Under the pieces are notes generated by a model. That model was not told the DNA's origin and did not search any database. It was given only the letters and a program-made list of their open reading frames with translations. The position numbers and the translations under genes are program-made. Of a stretch of DNA of 20,212 nt, positions 1 to 10,654 are shown piece by piece. Numbering within the stretch: the first letter of the stretch is position 1; each line of letters opens with the position of its first letter. This stretch comes from Podila epigama (Eukaryota > Mortierellomycota > Mortierellomycetes > Mortierellales > Mortierellaceae): the NCBI GenBank assembly GCA_015679605.1, contig JAAAVE010000406.1:1-20212 (forward strand), written 5' to 3'.

Positions 1-370
1 AAAAAAAAAAAAAGGAAAAACAAATGTCTTGACAAAATAACGAGAGCATATAAACTATCTTCTTCTCACCACGTTATTTCCGTCGTGTTGAGTCATGATG
101 GATCGAAGGGTGGAGAATGAATGAATGGATGGATGGATGGACTGCGCCGCAGTGTACGCACATCCAGAGACGAGGCTTCATCCTATTGCAAAGTGCGTGA
201 CTCCTCTTGTTAATAGCCCTACCATGCCCCAGTGCCAGCTCGTTTTGAATAATAGGAGCATGTGTCGCGAAGAAAAAAAAAAATTTTTTTCTAGGAGAGA
301 TTTTTTTTATTTATTTTTTTTTTTTTTTTTTCTTTTTCATTGACCTCGTTGACTTTTTGCACATGCAAGC
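1..370. other. Gene-free left edge and promoter region of the CCDC130-type gene
   Basis: No coding region can be supported here. It starts with an A-run (1-13), has a short GAAT/GGAT tandem tract at about 117-140, and ends with long A and T runs (272-332) just before the start codon at 371. The poly-T tract is probably part of the promoter or 5' leader of the downstream gene, since similar T-rich tracts precede other genes in this window. The small open frames here are short and low-complexity. Confidence 0.5.
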
Positions 371-1814
371 ATGGCTGACCGAAAGGCAACAAACAAGTAT
401 TACCCACCCGATTGGGACCCATCCAAGGTACACTTCCTTTCATCTCGATTGACAATTGGGACACGCAAGCTTTTAGTCATCTTGTAGCCTTTGTCTTTGT
501 CTCTTCTTTTTTTTGCTACTTGACCATTGCATGCATGAGATTGACAAGAGAGGGATCAACATAGTAATGCCCTATTCTGAATTCATAGGGATCCATCAAT
601 TCATATGGCGGTCAACACCCACTCCGAGAAAGGGCTCGTAAGCTGGACCAAGGGATTCTCATTGTCCGCTTCGAACTGCCGTACAACATTTGGTGCAATG
701 GATGCAACAACCCCATTGGAATGGGTACGTATTCGAGGACTTTTTTTTTGCACAAACACGACAGCACACACACACAAATACCGCGTCTCTCTGTATCCCT
801 TTCTCAATGAATGTCAAGTTGGCTGTCATCTTGTCAAATAGGCGTGCGTTACAATGCAGAAAAGAAAAAGATTGGGAATTACTATTCAACGCCAATTCTA
901 AGCTTCCGAATGAAATGTCATCTTTGTGACAACTGGTTTGAGATCCACACAAATCCCAAGGTATGTCATTACTTATTCATGAAAGTTCACACTCAATGTT
1001 GTAAAAAACCTTGGGTTGCGCTGATATCTTTCTCTCTCTCTCTCTCACATACACACACATACATTCTCTCCTGTAGGATGCAACGTACGACATTGCTTCA
1101 GGAGCTCGAAAAAAAGTCGAGGACTTTACAGCAGAGGACAACGAAACAATCGAAATTGATACACCTGAAGAGTTTGAACGCCGAGCCAACGACAAGTTCG
1201 CACGCCTTGAGCATGTGCAACAGGACGCCATCAAGGCCAAATCTGGAGTGACTATCCTGACCAGGCTACAACAACTCAATGATAGACAGTGGAGCGACCC
1301 CTACGCGCTTTCACAGCGTCTCCGCAAAGAGTTTAGAACAGAGAAAAAGGCCAGAGCAAAGGAAGCGGCCGAGTGTAAAGCAGTGGCGGACAAGGTTGGG
1401 TTTGCCTTTGACATTTTGCCAGAGTCAGAATCTGACAGGGAAGGCTCCAAAAAGGCCGTCTTTGATGCTGAAGGCAAGGTCAAACAGGAACGAAGATTGC
1501 TCGACATCAAAACGGGCGGGCTATTTTCCACGTCGGGGGCGAATGCCAGCAACAGTCGTGGAGCGCTTGTCAAATCTCGATCTGGCGCAGGATCGAAACT
1601 TCTCAAAGGAGCTAGCCCTGTGGCGCAGAGCCTTGCATCCACGGTCAGAGTCAATACTCGATTACAACTGGATCCATTTCTTGTAGGGTCGTCCTCAACG
1701 GCACCTTTGGCAATCACTCAAAAATCGGCAAAATCCACAACGTCGCTGGAACCAGTGACAAAAAGAGTACCACTCGTGGATTACGGGACGGACGACAGTG
1801 ACACAGAAGCATAG
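371..1814 (+). CDS. CCDC130/Saf4-type splicing factor (CWC16/YJU2 family)
   Basis: Four exons: 371-427, 589-724, 842-960, 1077-1814, all with GT-AG introns (161, 117, 116 nt), giving 349 aa. The start gives MADRKATNKYYPPDWDPSK, the hallmark N-terminus of the CCDC130 (YJU2B, S. pombe Saf4) branch of the CWC16 family. The conserved core follows at about residues 20-104, including HPLRERARKL, RFELPYNIWCNGC and GVRYNAEKKKIGNYY. Cysteines 55, 58, 90 and 93 form two CxxC pairs expected to bind one zinc. Family members associate with the spliceosome; Yju2 itself promotes the first catalytic step, and CCDC130/Saf4 is a nuclear spliceosome-associated paralogue. The C-terminal 150 residues are charged then Ser-rich and end in an acidic DDSDTEA tail. 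Length is close to human CCDC130 (about 400 aa). The gene is convergent with the HD-domain gene, with about 100 bp between stop codons. Family identity is secure; the paralogue is assigned from the N-terminus. Confidence 0.93.
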
Positions 1815-1915
1815 CTTGCAATATGCATGTATTATATGTACCATAGCACTCCACTTTTTAATTCCACTTTTTTATGTTTTGTTTTGTTTTGTTTGATGGT
1901 CGTCATGATGGAAAC

Positions 1916-3521
1916 CTAGTGAGGATGGGTTTTGATGGCACGGGACTCTGCACGCTCTGCATCCAGCTCATTAACCCAAGCTGTCACCATGGGATGCTTA
2001 AACTTGCCCCTGGTTCCGGCAAAGAAACTCTCCAATGTGGTCTCCTCCGCTGTGAAAGACAGAATGAGAGAGAGAAAAAGAAGTACAGCGGAGGGTTAGA
2101 TTCAATATATTATTATAAAGACAACAAAAGGAGTACAAAACAAAATAAAACAAAAACAAAAACAATAAAAATGATAGGCCCTTACATTGTTCGTATTCCA
2201 GAGCCTGCATGATCATTTCAAACTTGTCAAAGTCCTTCACAAGCAATGCCTCTGGAGTTGCGGCTGCTTCATATTCTGCCCACAGACCAGAGATTTCTTG
2301 AGCTTGCTCTGTCCAACCCAAGAGTTCATGGCACAAATGATGCATCGCGTTCTATCAAGGAAATAGAAAAACGAGATAAAGTATGACAAAACAAAGATAA
2401 GCCGAACTGTGCCGCAGCATGGAGTCCTTGTTGTACTCACGATGACACATTATGGCCAGTCAAAATAAACTTACACGTTCTTGAGTATGCTTGTCCTCAA
2501 CACTGACTCCGTCATATGGCGTAATATCCCCCTAATTGAACATGGTCACGTAGAGTACACAATATTGTCACCACTCTGTTTGTTATAGGCGGCTACAGAC
2601 ATAGCTCACATAATGAAAAAAAAACAATCCTGCCATAAAAAAATCAGGGCTCCAACTTAAAACAACACCCAAAGTTTTTGCCCTACCACCAAGCTCTCTG
2701 CGAGGTCATGCACAATAGCCATCTTCAGGCAACGGTCTTTGTTCACTCCTGCCGTCTTTTCGTCGATCAGCATAGCCATGATGCCCATTCTGTACATATG
2801 ATCGGCAATGGATTCTGCAGGCTTGATGCCGTTGTTGATCCATCCAGTCCGTTTCGTGCGCTAAAGTATTTTTTCAAGTCTGGTCAGAAAAGAAAGAATA
2901 GAAACATGAAAGTACACGCGGCTCGTCAAGTTGATAATAATATGCGGATCCTTTGTTCCAATGTTTACCTTTAGCTTTTCCACAATGTGAAGAAACTGCA
3001 ACGTGCCTCTGACTGATTGTGCCTTAGCATTACGATTTGATCCAGAGGGATGGTTGGCACTTGATGCGAGTTCGGTCTGGCGTGCAATAACGTTGGCTAT
3101 GCTCAAATGCAAAGCATGGTAGAGAAGGAAGTGGCGCCAAGGGTAAATATAAAAACGACCAAAAGAGCAAAAATGGTGAGATATCTTGCGCAAGTTTTTG
3201 ATCATCATGATGAGAACAGAATAGTCTAGCGTCCCTACCTTCGTCAGGCGAACCCTCAATGATCTCTAGTAGTTCTCCATCGACAAGGTGGCGAGGGTCA
3301 GTTACTAGCTCACCCTTGAAGTCAAGGCGAAGAAGTGAAATTATGGAGTCTGAAGGAATATTGGCGAGGTTGTGAGCATGTTGGTAAAGGTCCTTGTTAT
3401 CAAGACTGGGAAGGACGCGGATCGAACTATCATACACTGCGCCTTTGTACTGCAGCTTGACAACGGGCGAAGGAGGTGAGTGTGGTGAGCCAACAACGTC
3501 CTCAGGAGTGAATGATGCCAT
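1916..3521 (-). CDS. HDDC2-type HD-domain 5'-deoxynucleotidase with N-terminal extension
   Basis: Six exons on the minus strand: 3521-3239, 3096-2969, 2860-2687, 2531-2475, 2351-2186, 2049-1916, total 313 aa, all introns GT-AG and all phases consistent. Residues from about 125 to 313 match HDDC2 / yeast Ygk1 / bacterial YfbR: TLQFLHIVEKLK, TGWINNGI, ESIADHMYRMGIMAML, KDRCLKMAIVHDLAES, GDITPYDGV, WAEYE, DFDKFEMIMQALEYE and GKFKHP. Metal-binding HD-superfamily residues are visible as His158, His188-Asp189 and Asp256. The family removes phosphate from deoxynucleoside 5'-monophosphates in dNTP pool control. Residues 1-124 are not part of usual HDDC2 proteins (about 200 aa). Residues 19-90 look like a compact beta-grasp or ubiquitin-like segment, followed by a polar Ser/Asn linker. 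The start at 3521 is the first ATG after a poly-A stretch (poly-T on the + strand, 3533-3550). The gene is divergent from AMP deaminase. Deoxynucleotidase function is a family inference. Confidence 0.92.
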
Positions 3522-3688
3522 GACAATTCGTCTTTTTTTTTTTTTTTTTTGGGCTTGGCTTTCTTGGTGTTTCCTGTTCTCTGCTGTTTCTCTCAACCCA
3601 ACACAAAACTCCCACTCCCACTTCAACTTCCCACTCCACTCCACTCCAACCCTACCACTCAATTCACACACTTGCACATCCTAATTCC
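3522..3688. promoter_or_regulatory. Shared divergent promoter of the deoxynucleotidase and AMP deaminase genes
   Basis: Only 167 bp separate the two divergent start codons. The left part has an 18-nt T run (3533-3550), which is an A-rich leader for the minus-strand gene. The right part is C/A/T-rich with repeated CCCACTCC-like and CACTCCA units leading to the AMP deaminase ATG. No TATA box is evident. The shortness implies that both 5' leaders and core promoters must fit here, so some shared regulation is likely but not shown. Confidence 0.6.
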
Positions 3689-6600
3689 ATGTGCCACCAT
3701 CACTTTGATGTCCTCGATGGCGAAGAAGCCGGTCATGCCAATGCCCATGCAGGCGACAATGTCTCCGAGAAGGAGGACGGCTTCGAGATCCCCGATACCC
3801 GTGCCGACCATGATGAAAGCAAGGCCGCCGACCATGGTCCACTCGAGCACGACCATACCCCCTTCTACTCGTACCACGCTGAGAAGGCTCTGAAGTTGGT
3901 ACGTCACTTTGTCTGACATTAATGGCTCACACATGTTTAAGACATTTTGGGTTTTTCACCTCTCCACATTTTTTTTCAAAAATATGAACCCCAGTATCCT
4001 ATTTTAGCCTTTTTATTGTTTGCTTTTTGTGCATGACAATATCTGATTATGAGCATTATGATAACACATCCATTCTTTACTTCAACATTGTAGGAGGACA
4101 ACAAGTATTTGGCTCATGAGACTCACACCCCCTCCAAACCGGCAATGGCTGCCAACGCGAAAAAGTCGCACAAGACACCCATGCAGTTTGACAACACACC
4201 CGAAAACCTGCGAAAGCTCGATGCCGATGCAGGCTTCATGGAAGAGTCCAAGGCTGATGAGAACACCAAGCCCAACTTTGCCCCCAATGATGAGGTTACG
4301 CAGGAGCTCCAATCGCTCTACACAAACTTCCAAAAGTGCCTCGATCTGCGTGAAAAGTACATGAAGGTCTCGTGCCAGCGCGTCGGTGACAATCCCAGCG
4401 ACAAGGACGACTGGGTCATTTACCCACCCCCTCCTCCCCCCTCCTGGCCCGTGACCGAAAACAAGGGCCGTGTCACTGATGGTCCTGACAGCATCGGCAA
4501 CGACTTTTTCATAGAAGAAGCGCCCATCCCTGCCGCATGCAACCATGTCTTTGAGATGGATGAAACTGGTGTCTATCAGGTGTACGAGAACGCTGAAGAG
4601 TTCGCCAAGAAGCAGCCGATCGTCCAAGTACCTACACCCAAGGAGTACTTTGTGGATCTAGACTTTGTCTTGTCCGTGATTTCGGACGGCCCTACCAAAA
4701 GCTTTGCCTTTAGACGCCTCAAGTACCTCGAGAGCAAGTGGAACATGTACATCCTCTTGAACGAGTACGAGGAGCTTGCCGAGGCCAAGCGTGTGCCCCA
4801 TCGTGACTTTTACAATGTTCGTAAGGTCGACACTCACGTTCATCACTCCTCGTGCATGAACCAGAAGCACTTGCTTCGTTTTATCAAGTCCAAGATGCGC
4901 AAGACGCCCAAGGATGTTGTCATTTTCCGTGACGGCAAGGATCTGACCCTCGAAGAGGTGTTCCAGTCTCTCAATCTGACAGCCTATGATCTCAGCATTG
5001 ATACCATGGACATGCACGTAAGTTTTCCCTCCCCCCTTGCTGTGGCTGCAACCTCGTTTTATCTTTGTTGTATTAAATTGTTGTAAATCACCGTGATACT
5101 CTATGTATAACACACTCTCTCTTTTTTTTGCATGCGATTATCTAGGCCCACAAAGACTCGTTCCATCGATTCGACAAGTTCAACTTGAAGTATAACCCCA
5201 TTGGCGAGTCGCGTCTCCGTGAAATTTTTATGAAGACTGACAACAAGATTCAAGGCAGATACCTTGCCGACATTACCAAAGGTAACAGACAGATGTTGAC
5301 ACGCATCTAGCATTGATCTTCATATATATATCATCGATCCCTTCATTCAGTTTGAGTGTCTGAAAGTACATGTGCACACCAAGGACATCTTGCTAACGAA
5401 TTGCTATTCTATATGCTTTGTCTTCCGTTTTCATTGTACACAGAGGTCATTTCTGATTTGGAGCAGAGCAAGTATCAGATGGCCGAGTACCGCATCTCGA
5501 TTTATGGACGTGCCGAGAACGAGTGGGATAAGCTGGCTGCCTGGGTCGTCGACAACAAACTGTTCTCGCCAAATGTCCGCTGGTTGATTCAAGTACCTCG
5601 TCTGTATAACGTCTACAAGGCCACCAAGACAGTCGAGAACTTTGAGCAGGTCATCCAGAATATCTTCAAGCCATTGTTCGAGGTCACACAGGACCCTTCG
5701 AGTCACCCCAAGCTCCACATCTTCCTGCAGCGCGTTATCGGCTTTGATTCTGTCGACGATGAGTCCAAGGCCGAACGCCGCATCTACAAGAAGTACCCAT
5801 ACCCTCGAGTCTGGAATACTTCTATGAACCCACCTTACAGCTACTACATTTACTACATGTTTGCCAACATGACCAGTCTCAACCGGTTCCGTCAATCGCG
5901 TGGTTTTAGTAAGTCATATATCCCCTCTCTTCTTGCTCCGCTCTGGGGCGTGAGCTCATGCCGCCTTGGGTATGGTGACTAACAATATGCGTTTCATCTT
6001 TTTTGGAAATTATAGACACTTTTGTGTTCAGACCTCACTGTGGTGAAGCCGGAGATACAGACCACTTGACGTCTGCTTTCCTCACCTCTTTTGGTATCTC
6101 TCACGGTATCCTTCTGCGAAAGGTCCCCGCCCTCCAATATCTGTTTTACTTGACCCAAATGGGCATTGCCATGTCACCTCTTTCAAACAACGCCTTATTT
6201 TTGGATTATGAGAGGAACCCATTCCCCGTCTTTTTCCACCGTGGTCTCAATGTCAGTTTGAGTACCGATGATCCTCTCCAGTTCCACTTTACAAAGGAAC
6301 CTCTTATTGAAGAGTATAGTGTGGCTGCACAGGTAAGAAGGATAGGATGTACCCTGTAGCGGGAAGGAGGCGGTGATGATCTGATTTACTCTCTGTTGTT
6401 TTGGCTCCCCCGGCAATGCCACGGTCTATTCAGCTATGATGATAACACGTTCACTTTCATTCTCACCCACCTTCCGTAGATCTGGAAGCTGTCTGGTGCA
6501 GACATGTGCGAGATTTCTCGAAACTCGGTGGCCCACTCTGGATTCGAGAACAAGATCAAGAAGCACTGGATCGGCAAGAAATGGTATCTCCCTGGCGTGC

Positions 6601-7112
6601 AGGGCAACGATATGGAAAAGACCAACGTGCCCAACATCCGTGTTGCTTTCCGCCACGAGACTCTTCGTGAGGAACTGGACATGCTCCAGCGGTACTCGCA
6701 GCTGGCGCATCCTCCCATGTTCACGACTGCACATATTGAGATGAGCAAGCGAATGGCATCGAGCACCCCGTCACCTGCGACGTTTATGTACCATAATGCC
6801 ACTTCTTTTCCAATGGTGCCCAACTCTCCGTTTGCCCTGAATCCTCAGACTTCGTCCAGCATTGCCGAGGTCAGCGAGATGAACCTGATGCAAACGCACC
6901 CTCACCTTCCTCGGGCCTCGATCGAGACAATCCATGAGACGGGTGCGATGCACACGAATGTGATGACGGTCGCGCACCAGTTGGGTATGCTCTCGGTCGT
7001 GGCAGGTGTCTCGGAGATGGCTGAGCGTGCAGCAGCCAAGAAGCGTGAGCGCTTGCGTTTGGCTGCCGAGCAGCGTATTGAAGAAGAGCAGGCTCCTACT
7101 ACGAATGAATAA
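3689..7112 (+). CDS. AMP deaminase
   Basis: Six exons: 3689-3898, 4094-5017, 5146-5281, 5444-5908, 6016-6332, 6480-7112, giving 894 aa with GT-AG introns of 195, 128, 162, 107 and 147 nt. The enzyme hydrolyses AMP to IMP and ammonia in the purine nucleotide cycle. Diagnostic family blocks are in order: [20 protein letters not shown] at about 316 (zinc His318/His320), [46 protein letters not shown] (583-591), [19 protein letters not shown], and [21 protein letters not shown], with catalytic Asp663/Asp664 in STDDP (661-665). Yeast Amd1 is about 810 aa; this protein adds a roughly 138-residue C-terminal tail (757-894), Ser/Thr/Pro-rich then Ala/Arg/Glu-rich. The N-terminal ~190 residues are acidic and poorly conserved, as usual. 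Start chosen as the first ATG giving an open exon; an AATAAA lies 22 nt past the stop. Identity is secure; the exact N-terminus is less so. Confidence 0.96.
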
Positions 7113-7235
7113 TTTATGTTTTTGAAATACAAAAATAAATGAAAAGCCAGTCACAAGACGCGTTAAGAATTTTCTAAAAAAAAAAAACACTTTGCGAGTG
7201 AAATCTTTGTTCTTTAAACATATTCTTTGCCAGCC
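7113..7235 (+). other. Short tandem intergenic spacer between AMP deaminase and the methyltransferase
   Basis: A 123-bp spacer between two same-strand genes. It holds an AATAAA signal at 7134-7139 for the upstream gene and an A run at about 7177-7188, then a short A/T-rich leader before the ATG at 7236. There is little room for an independent promoter, so readthrough or a promoter inside the AMP deaminase 3' end is possible. Confidence 0.55.
7134..7139 (+). terminator. Probable polyadenylation signal of AMP deaminase
   Basis: An AATAAA 22 nt after the AMP deaminase stop codon, followed by A-rich sequence. Cleavage here would leave under 100 bp before the next start codon. Confidence 0.45.
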
Positions 7236-8712
7236 ATGACATTACCAGATGAGGTGGTCATGAATGACAGTGGAAACGATTCTGAGTCTGGTCATTCATT
7301 GCAGGATGGAGGCAACATTAGTAGCAGCAGCAGTATGAGTGCCAATAATGGGAACAGTTCCACAAATGGCATCGGCAATGACAATAGCAGCTGCGTGAAT
7401 GGCTCCACTCATGAACGCCATCGTCTGGCCTACAGCAGTACGAAAAGTCTTGACCTCTTGGACGACACTTCCTCTTCGGGCCGTCTTTCAAAACTACTCC
7501 GTCGTGAGCGCGAGTTGATTGAGACACTTGAAGCACTCACTCGTGATATCGAGCAACTGGAGAAAAAACCAGGAGAGGAGAATGAAGGCGAAGGCAAGAA
7601 TGACGATGACGAGGAAGGGGATGACCTGGAAGAATTCGAAGCACCCGAATGGTGTGTGCCCATCAAGGCTAACGTCATGACATATGACTGGGATGTAAGT
7701 AGATACCCATGTCTCTTCGTCTCCTTCTCGACACTCAAGGGTGAACATGCAACCATGGATTTTCACTGTTGGCTAATACAGGTACTTATTCTTGACTTCC
7801 TTTATATAAAAAATATTGAAAATAGAGTCTCGCAGCAGAGTGCCAGTTTGATGTCATTCTCATGGATCCACCATGGCAGTTGGCCACCCATGCACCCACG
7901 CGCGGAGTAAGTGTTCCTGTCTGCCACCATCTAGGCACCAGCATGACCTTTTCTGATACGTGAGATCCATCAAAGATGTTTAAACATACATGTTTTGTCT
8001 TGCCTTTGTTCAATATTTTTTTTTTGAGCTAGGTCGCCATCGCATATCAACAACTTCCTGACATCTGTATAGAGGAACTTCCTGTTCCTAAACTGAGCTC
8101 TAATGGATTCATATTCATCTGGGTGATTAATAACAAATACGCCAGAGCTTTCGATCTCATGAGGAAATGGGGATACAGGTAAGTGCCACACCCTAATCTC
8201 AGTCGCTTTTTTATTCCATTGTATTCCTTGGCTTGAGTCTAACAAATCTATTTCTTTTGTGTGTGCGTGTTGTTGTTCTTCATTATCAAGCTATGTAGAC
8301 GATATCACATGGGTCAAGCAAACAGTTAACCGTCGAATGGCCAAAGGACATGGTTACTACCTTCAACACGCCAAGGAGACATGCCTGGTTGGCAAGAAGG
8401 TATGAATGGCATACAACACTTTGCAAATCCGCCTATAAGCCTTCTCATGAATCTCATCTAACGCTGTTCCTATTCGGTTTTGTCGCTCTTTACTTTTTCT
8501 GTCTTTTCTCCTGACAGGGTGCGGATCCACCGAACTGTAGACATTCTATTGGGTCCGATGTCATCTTTTCCGAACGACGTGGTCAGAGTCAAAAACCAGA
8601 AGAGTTGTATGAATTGATCGAAGAGCTTGTTCCGAACGGTCGATACTTGGAGATTTTCGGCCGCAAAAACAACCTTCGCGATTACTGGGTGACTGTAGGC
8701 AATGAGTTGTAG
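7236..8712 (+). CDS. MT-A70 family N6-adenine methyltransferase, MTA1-like
   Basis: Five exons: 7236-7694, 7826-7906, 8033-8178, 8291-8399, 8518-8712, giving 329 aa; introns are GT-AG, 112-131 nt, phases consistent. The MT-A70 fold spans about 137-329: PEWCVPIKANVMTYDWD, FDVILMDPPWQLATHAPTRG with catalytic DPPW at 167-170, GFIFIWVINNKYA, WGYSYVDDITWVKQTVNRRM, HAKETCLVGKKG, SQKPEELYELIEE and YLEIFGRKNNLRDYW near the C-terminus. Intact DPPW indicates an active methyltransferase rather than a METTL14-like partner (EPPL). The N-terminus is Ser/Asn/Gly-rich (1-80), then a predicted coiled coil (about 83-111), then an acidic stretch (113-135); no CCCH zinc fingers are present. That layout fits the MTA1 clade, the DNA 6mA writer described in ciliates and basal fungi, better than METTL3/Ime4. 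DNA rather than RNA as substrate is inference from clade resemblance. Alternatives are a truncated METTL3 or another MT-A70 clade. Confidence 0.9.
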
Positions 8713-8872
8713 CCTCTAAAGGCAAACCGCAACAGTCTAGTACGGAGTCGTGATGGACACACAACAAATGCTACATTGGACAATACAAAAACAAATAATA
8801 TACTGAAAATGTATGTGCTTGAGTCGACTTGACTTCATGTTCATGTTCATGTATTTACAACGTTCTGCTTAA

Positions 8873-10577
8873 TCAATCCGCAATCTTGCCATCAGGGTTG
8901 GGCTTGTAAAGTGGTAGTGTTGGGTTTTTGACTGGGAGATTAGTTGGTGCTGTGAGCTCAATGACGTCTCCTCCTTCAGAGGAATGCATGCCTTCTTGTT
9001 CTGAAAGAAGTGGCACCTTGGATGCACTCGTGCTGTTGGCGGCAAGGTTGGGAGCTGTAGCCTGGGAGGCAAAGTTTTTCTGGGCTTGCTCAGTCTTGCT
9101 GTAACTATAGATTAGACCTGCGACGAATCCAAAGAAAATCCCGAGAACATTGCCCAATGTTGCGGGATCGCCCATAAACAAGATACCGCTTGCTGCGACG
9201 GGTAGCTTGTTGAGCGCACCCACCATGGAGTACGTAGTCGATGATGTGCAGCGCACACACCAGGCACTACCATACGAAATTAAGAATGATGAGGCTCCTG
9301 AGATAAGGACAGCGACGACCAATGCTGTGCGGACATCAGGAGAACTATCATTTTATGAGAAGAAGAAAAATGATGTTGAATGTTAACAAGAATGATTTGG
9401 TCAATGGTGCAATCTCTAAGACGTCAGGTCGTATGGTATGGTCCTATTCTTTCACAAGACACTTGATTCAATTCAGATCGAGTACAACAAGTTCTTTTTG
9501 TTTTTCATTTTTTTTTCATTTTCTTCCTTTGGAGGTTCCTTACAATGTTCGAGTCAATTCACCCGAGGTCCATCCTTCGAGGCAAATGCTGAGGATGAGC
9601 ATGACAGGAAGGCTGAGGAGATTGTTGTAGTAGACAGTGTCAAAGTCTTTAAAGTTGAAATGTTTGATCCGCTTGCGCATATAGAGAATATAGCCTGCTG
9701 AGGACAGACAGTTGAGTGCCATCCAGACGTATCCTGGGTTGAACTGTATGAGTTGAGACGGGTCCTTGGGTACAAAGGTTCCGATATCTGACCAGCCTGC
9801 AATCACTGAAGATAGTACCTAGTTTTGGGAAAACAAGTTAAAGCATGCAAAAAAAAAACACAGATTCAAACATGCAAACAACTTGAGAAACCAAGGGCAC
9901 CATAATTACCATGAGGAGAAAGCTAAGAAGCATCACTGGTGTCACCTTGCTTCCGAACCAGAGCACTTCTCCATATGCGATAAGGATGATGGTCAAGTTC
10001 TTGAAGATTGTGTAGATGGGAATACTAAGGAACTGAAGGCTAAGTTGTTGATATATTAGAATACAAATCCTCACAACAAAAACGTCCTCTTAGAGCAGAG
10101 GGATCCAGGGCCTCACCTCTTGCTTCCAGTGTAAATCATGGCTACCAGCGCCAATGAGATTGGAAACCATTCTTTGGCCTCATCCTTGTCCACCTTGCGG
10201 TAGCTGATCAAGCCTAGCTTTTTGAAGAGTGCCAGAAGCAGGATCGCGACAACCGCCTGAGTTTTTTTTTTTTTTTGAGCAAGGAACGGCGATATTGAAG
10301 AGAAAGCAAATACGCGTTAGTCACTTTTTTTTTTGTTTTTACTCTTTTTTTGCATTCTCTTGCGTTCATGTGCATTCAGTTCTATTGATCGTATTCAACA
10401 GAGTCACTGGCGTGAACACACCTGGATGGTGAGGAGCAGAAAGTTCATGTTAAAGTCGAATCGTGACAGGACCATCTTGTTGGTGACAGTCATGAGGATA
10501 CTTGAGGTGCAATAGGCAAGTATGCTGAATGTGGCCGAGTTGGCGATAGACAATGATGCTGGTGGCGAGGATGTCAT
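8873..10577 (-). CDS. Golgi GDP-mannose transporter (VRG4/GMT type)
   Basis: Five exons on the minus strand: 10577-10422, 10256-10117, 10039-9910, 9818-9544, 9344-8873, giving 390 aa; introns are GT-AG, 77-199 nt. The protein is a multi-pass drug/metabolite-superfamily nucleotide-sugar transporter. It exchanges cytosolic GDP-mannose for GMP across the Golgi membrane to supply mannosylation. Family signatures are present: [20 protein letters not shown] in helix 1, [44 protein letters not shown] (YYNN at 205-208, equivalent to the FYNN motif of Vrg4), and [16 protein letters not shown] (GALNK at 276-280, the GDP-mannose recognition motif). The C-terminal ~70 residues after the last helix form a polar cytosolic tail longer than yeast Vrg4 (337 aa). 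The ATG at 10577 is preferred because upstream in-frame sequence is TG/ATG-repeat DNA. The gene is convergent with the methyltransferase, with 160 bp between stops. Confidence 0.95.
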
Positions 10578-10654
10578 GTTTGCCGGAGGAGGGTTGATGT
10601 GTATGAAATGCGTGTGAGTGTCTCTAATCGCGTGAGGTGCAAGTGATGTCTGTT

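Noticed and set aside
3030-3677. Single 215-codon minus-strand frame starting upstream at 3677
   Set aside because: It reads through the 3238-3097 intron and starts inside the shared promoter. The spliced model from 3521 fits the HDDC2 family.
7236-8712. Annotation of the methyltransferase as METTL3/Ime4 mRNA m6A writer
   Set aside because: It lacks CCCH zinc fingers and the typical METTL3 N-terminal half, and several core blocks differ. It is kept as an alternative, not the main call.
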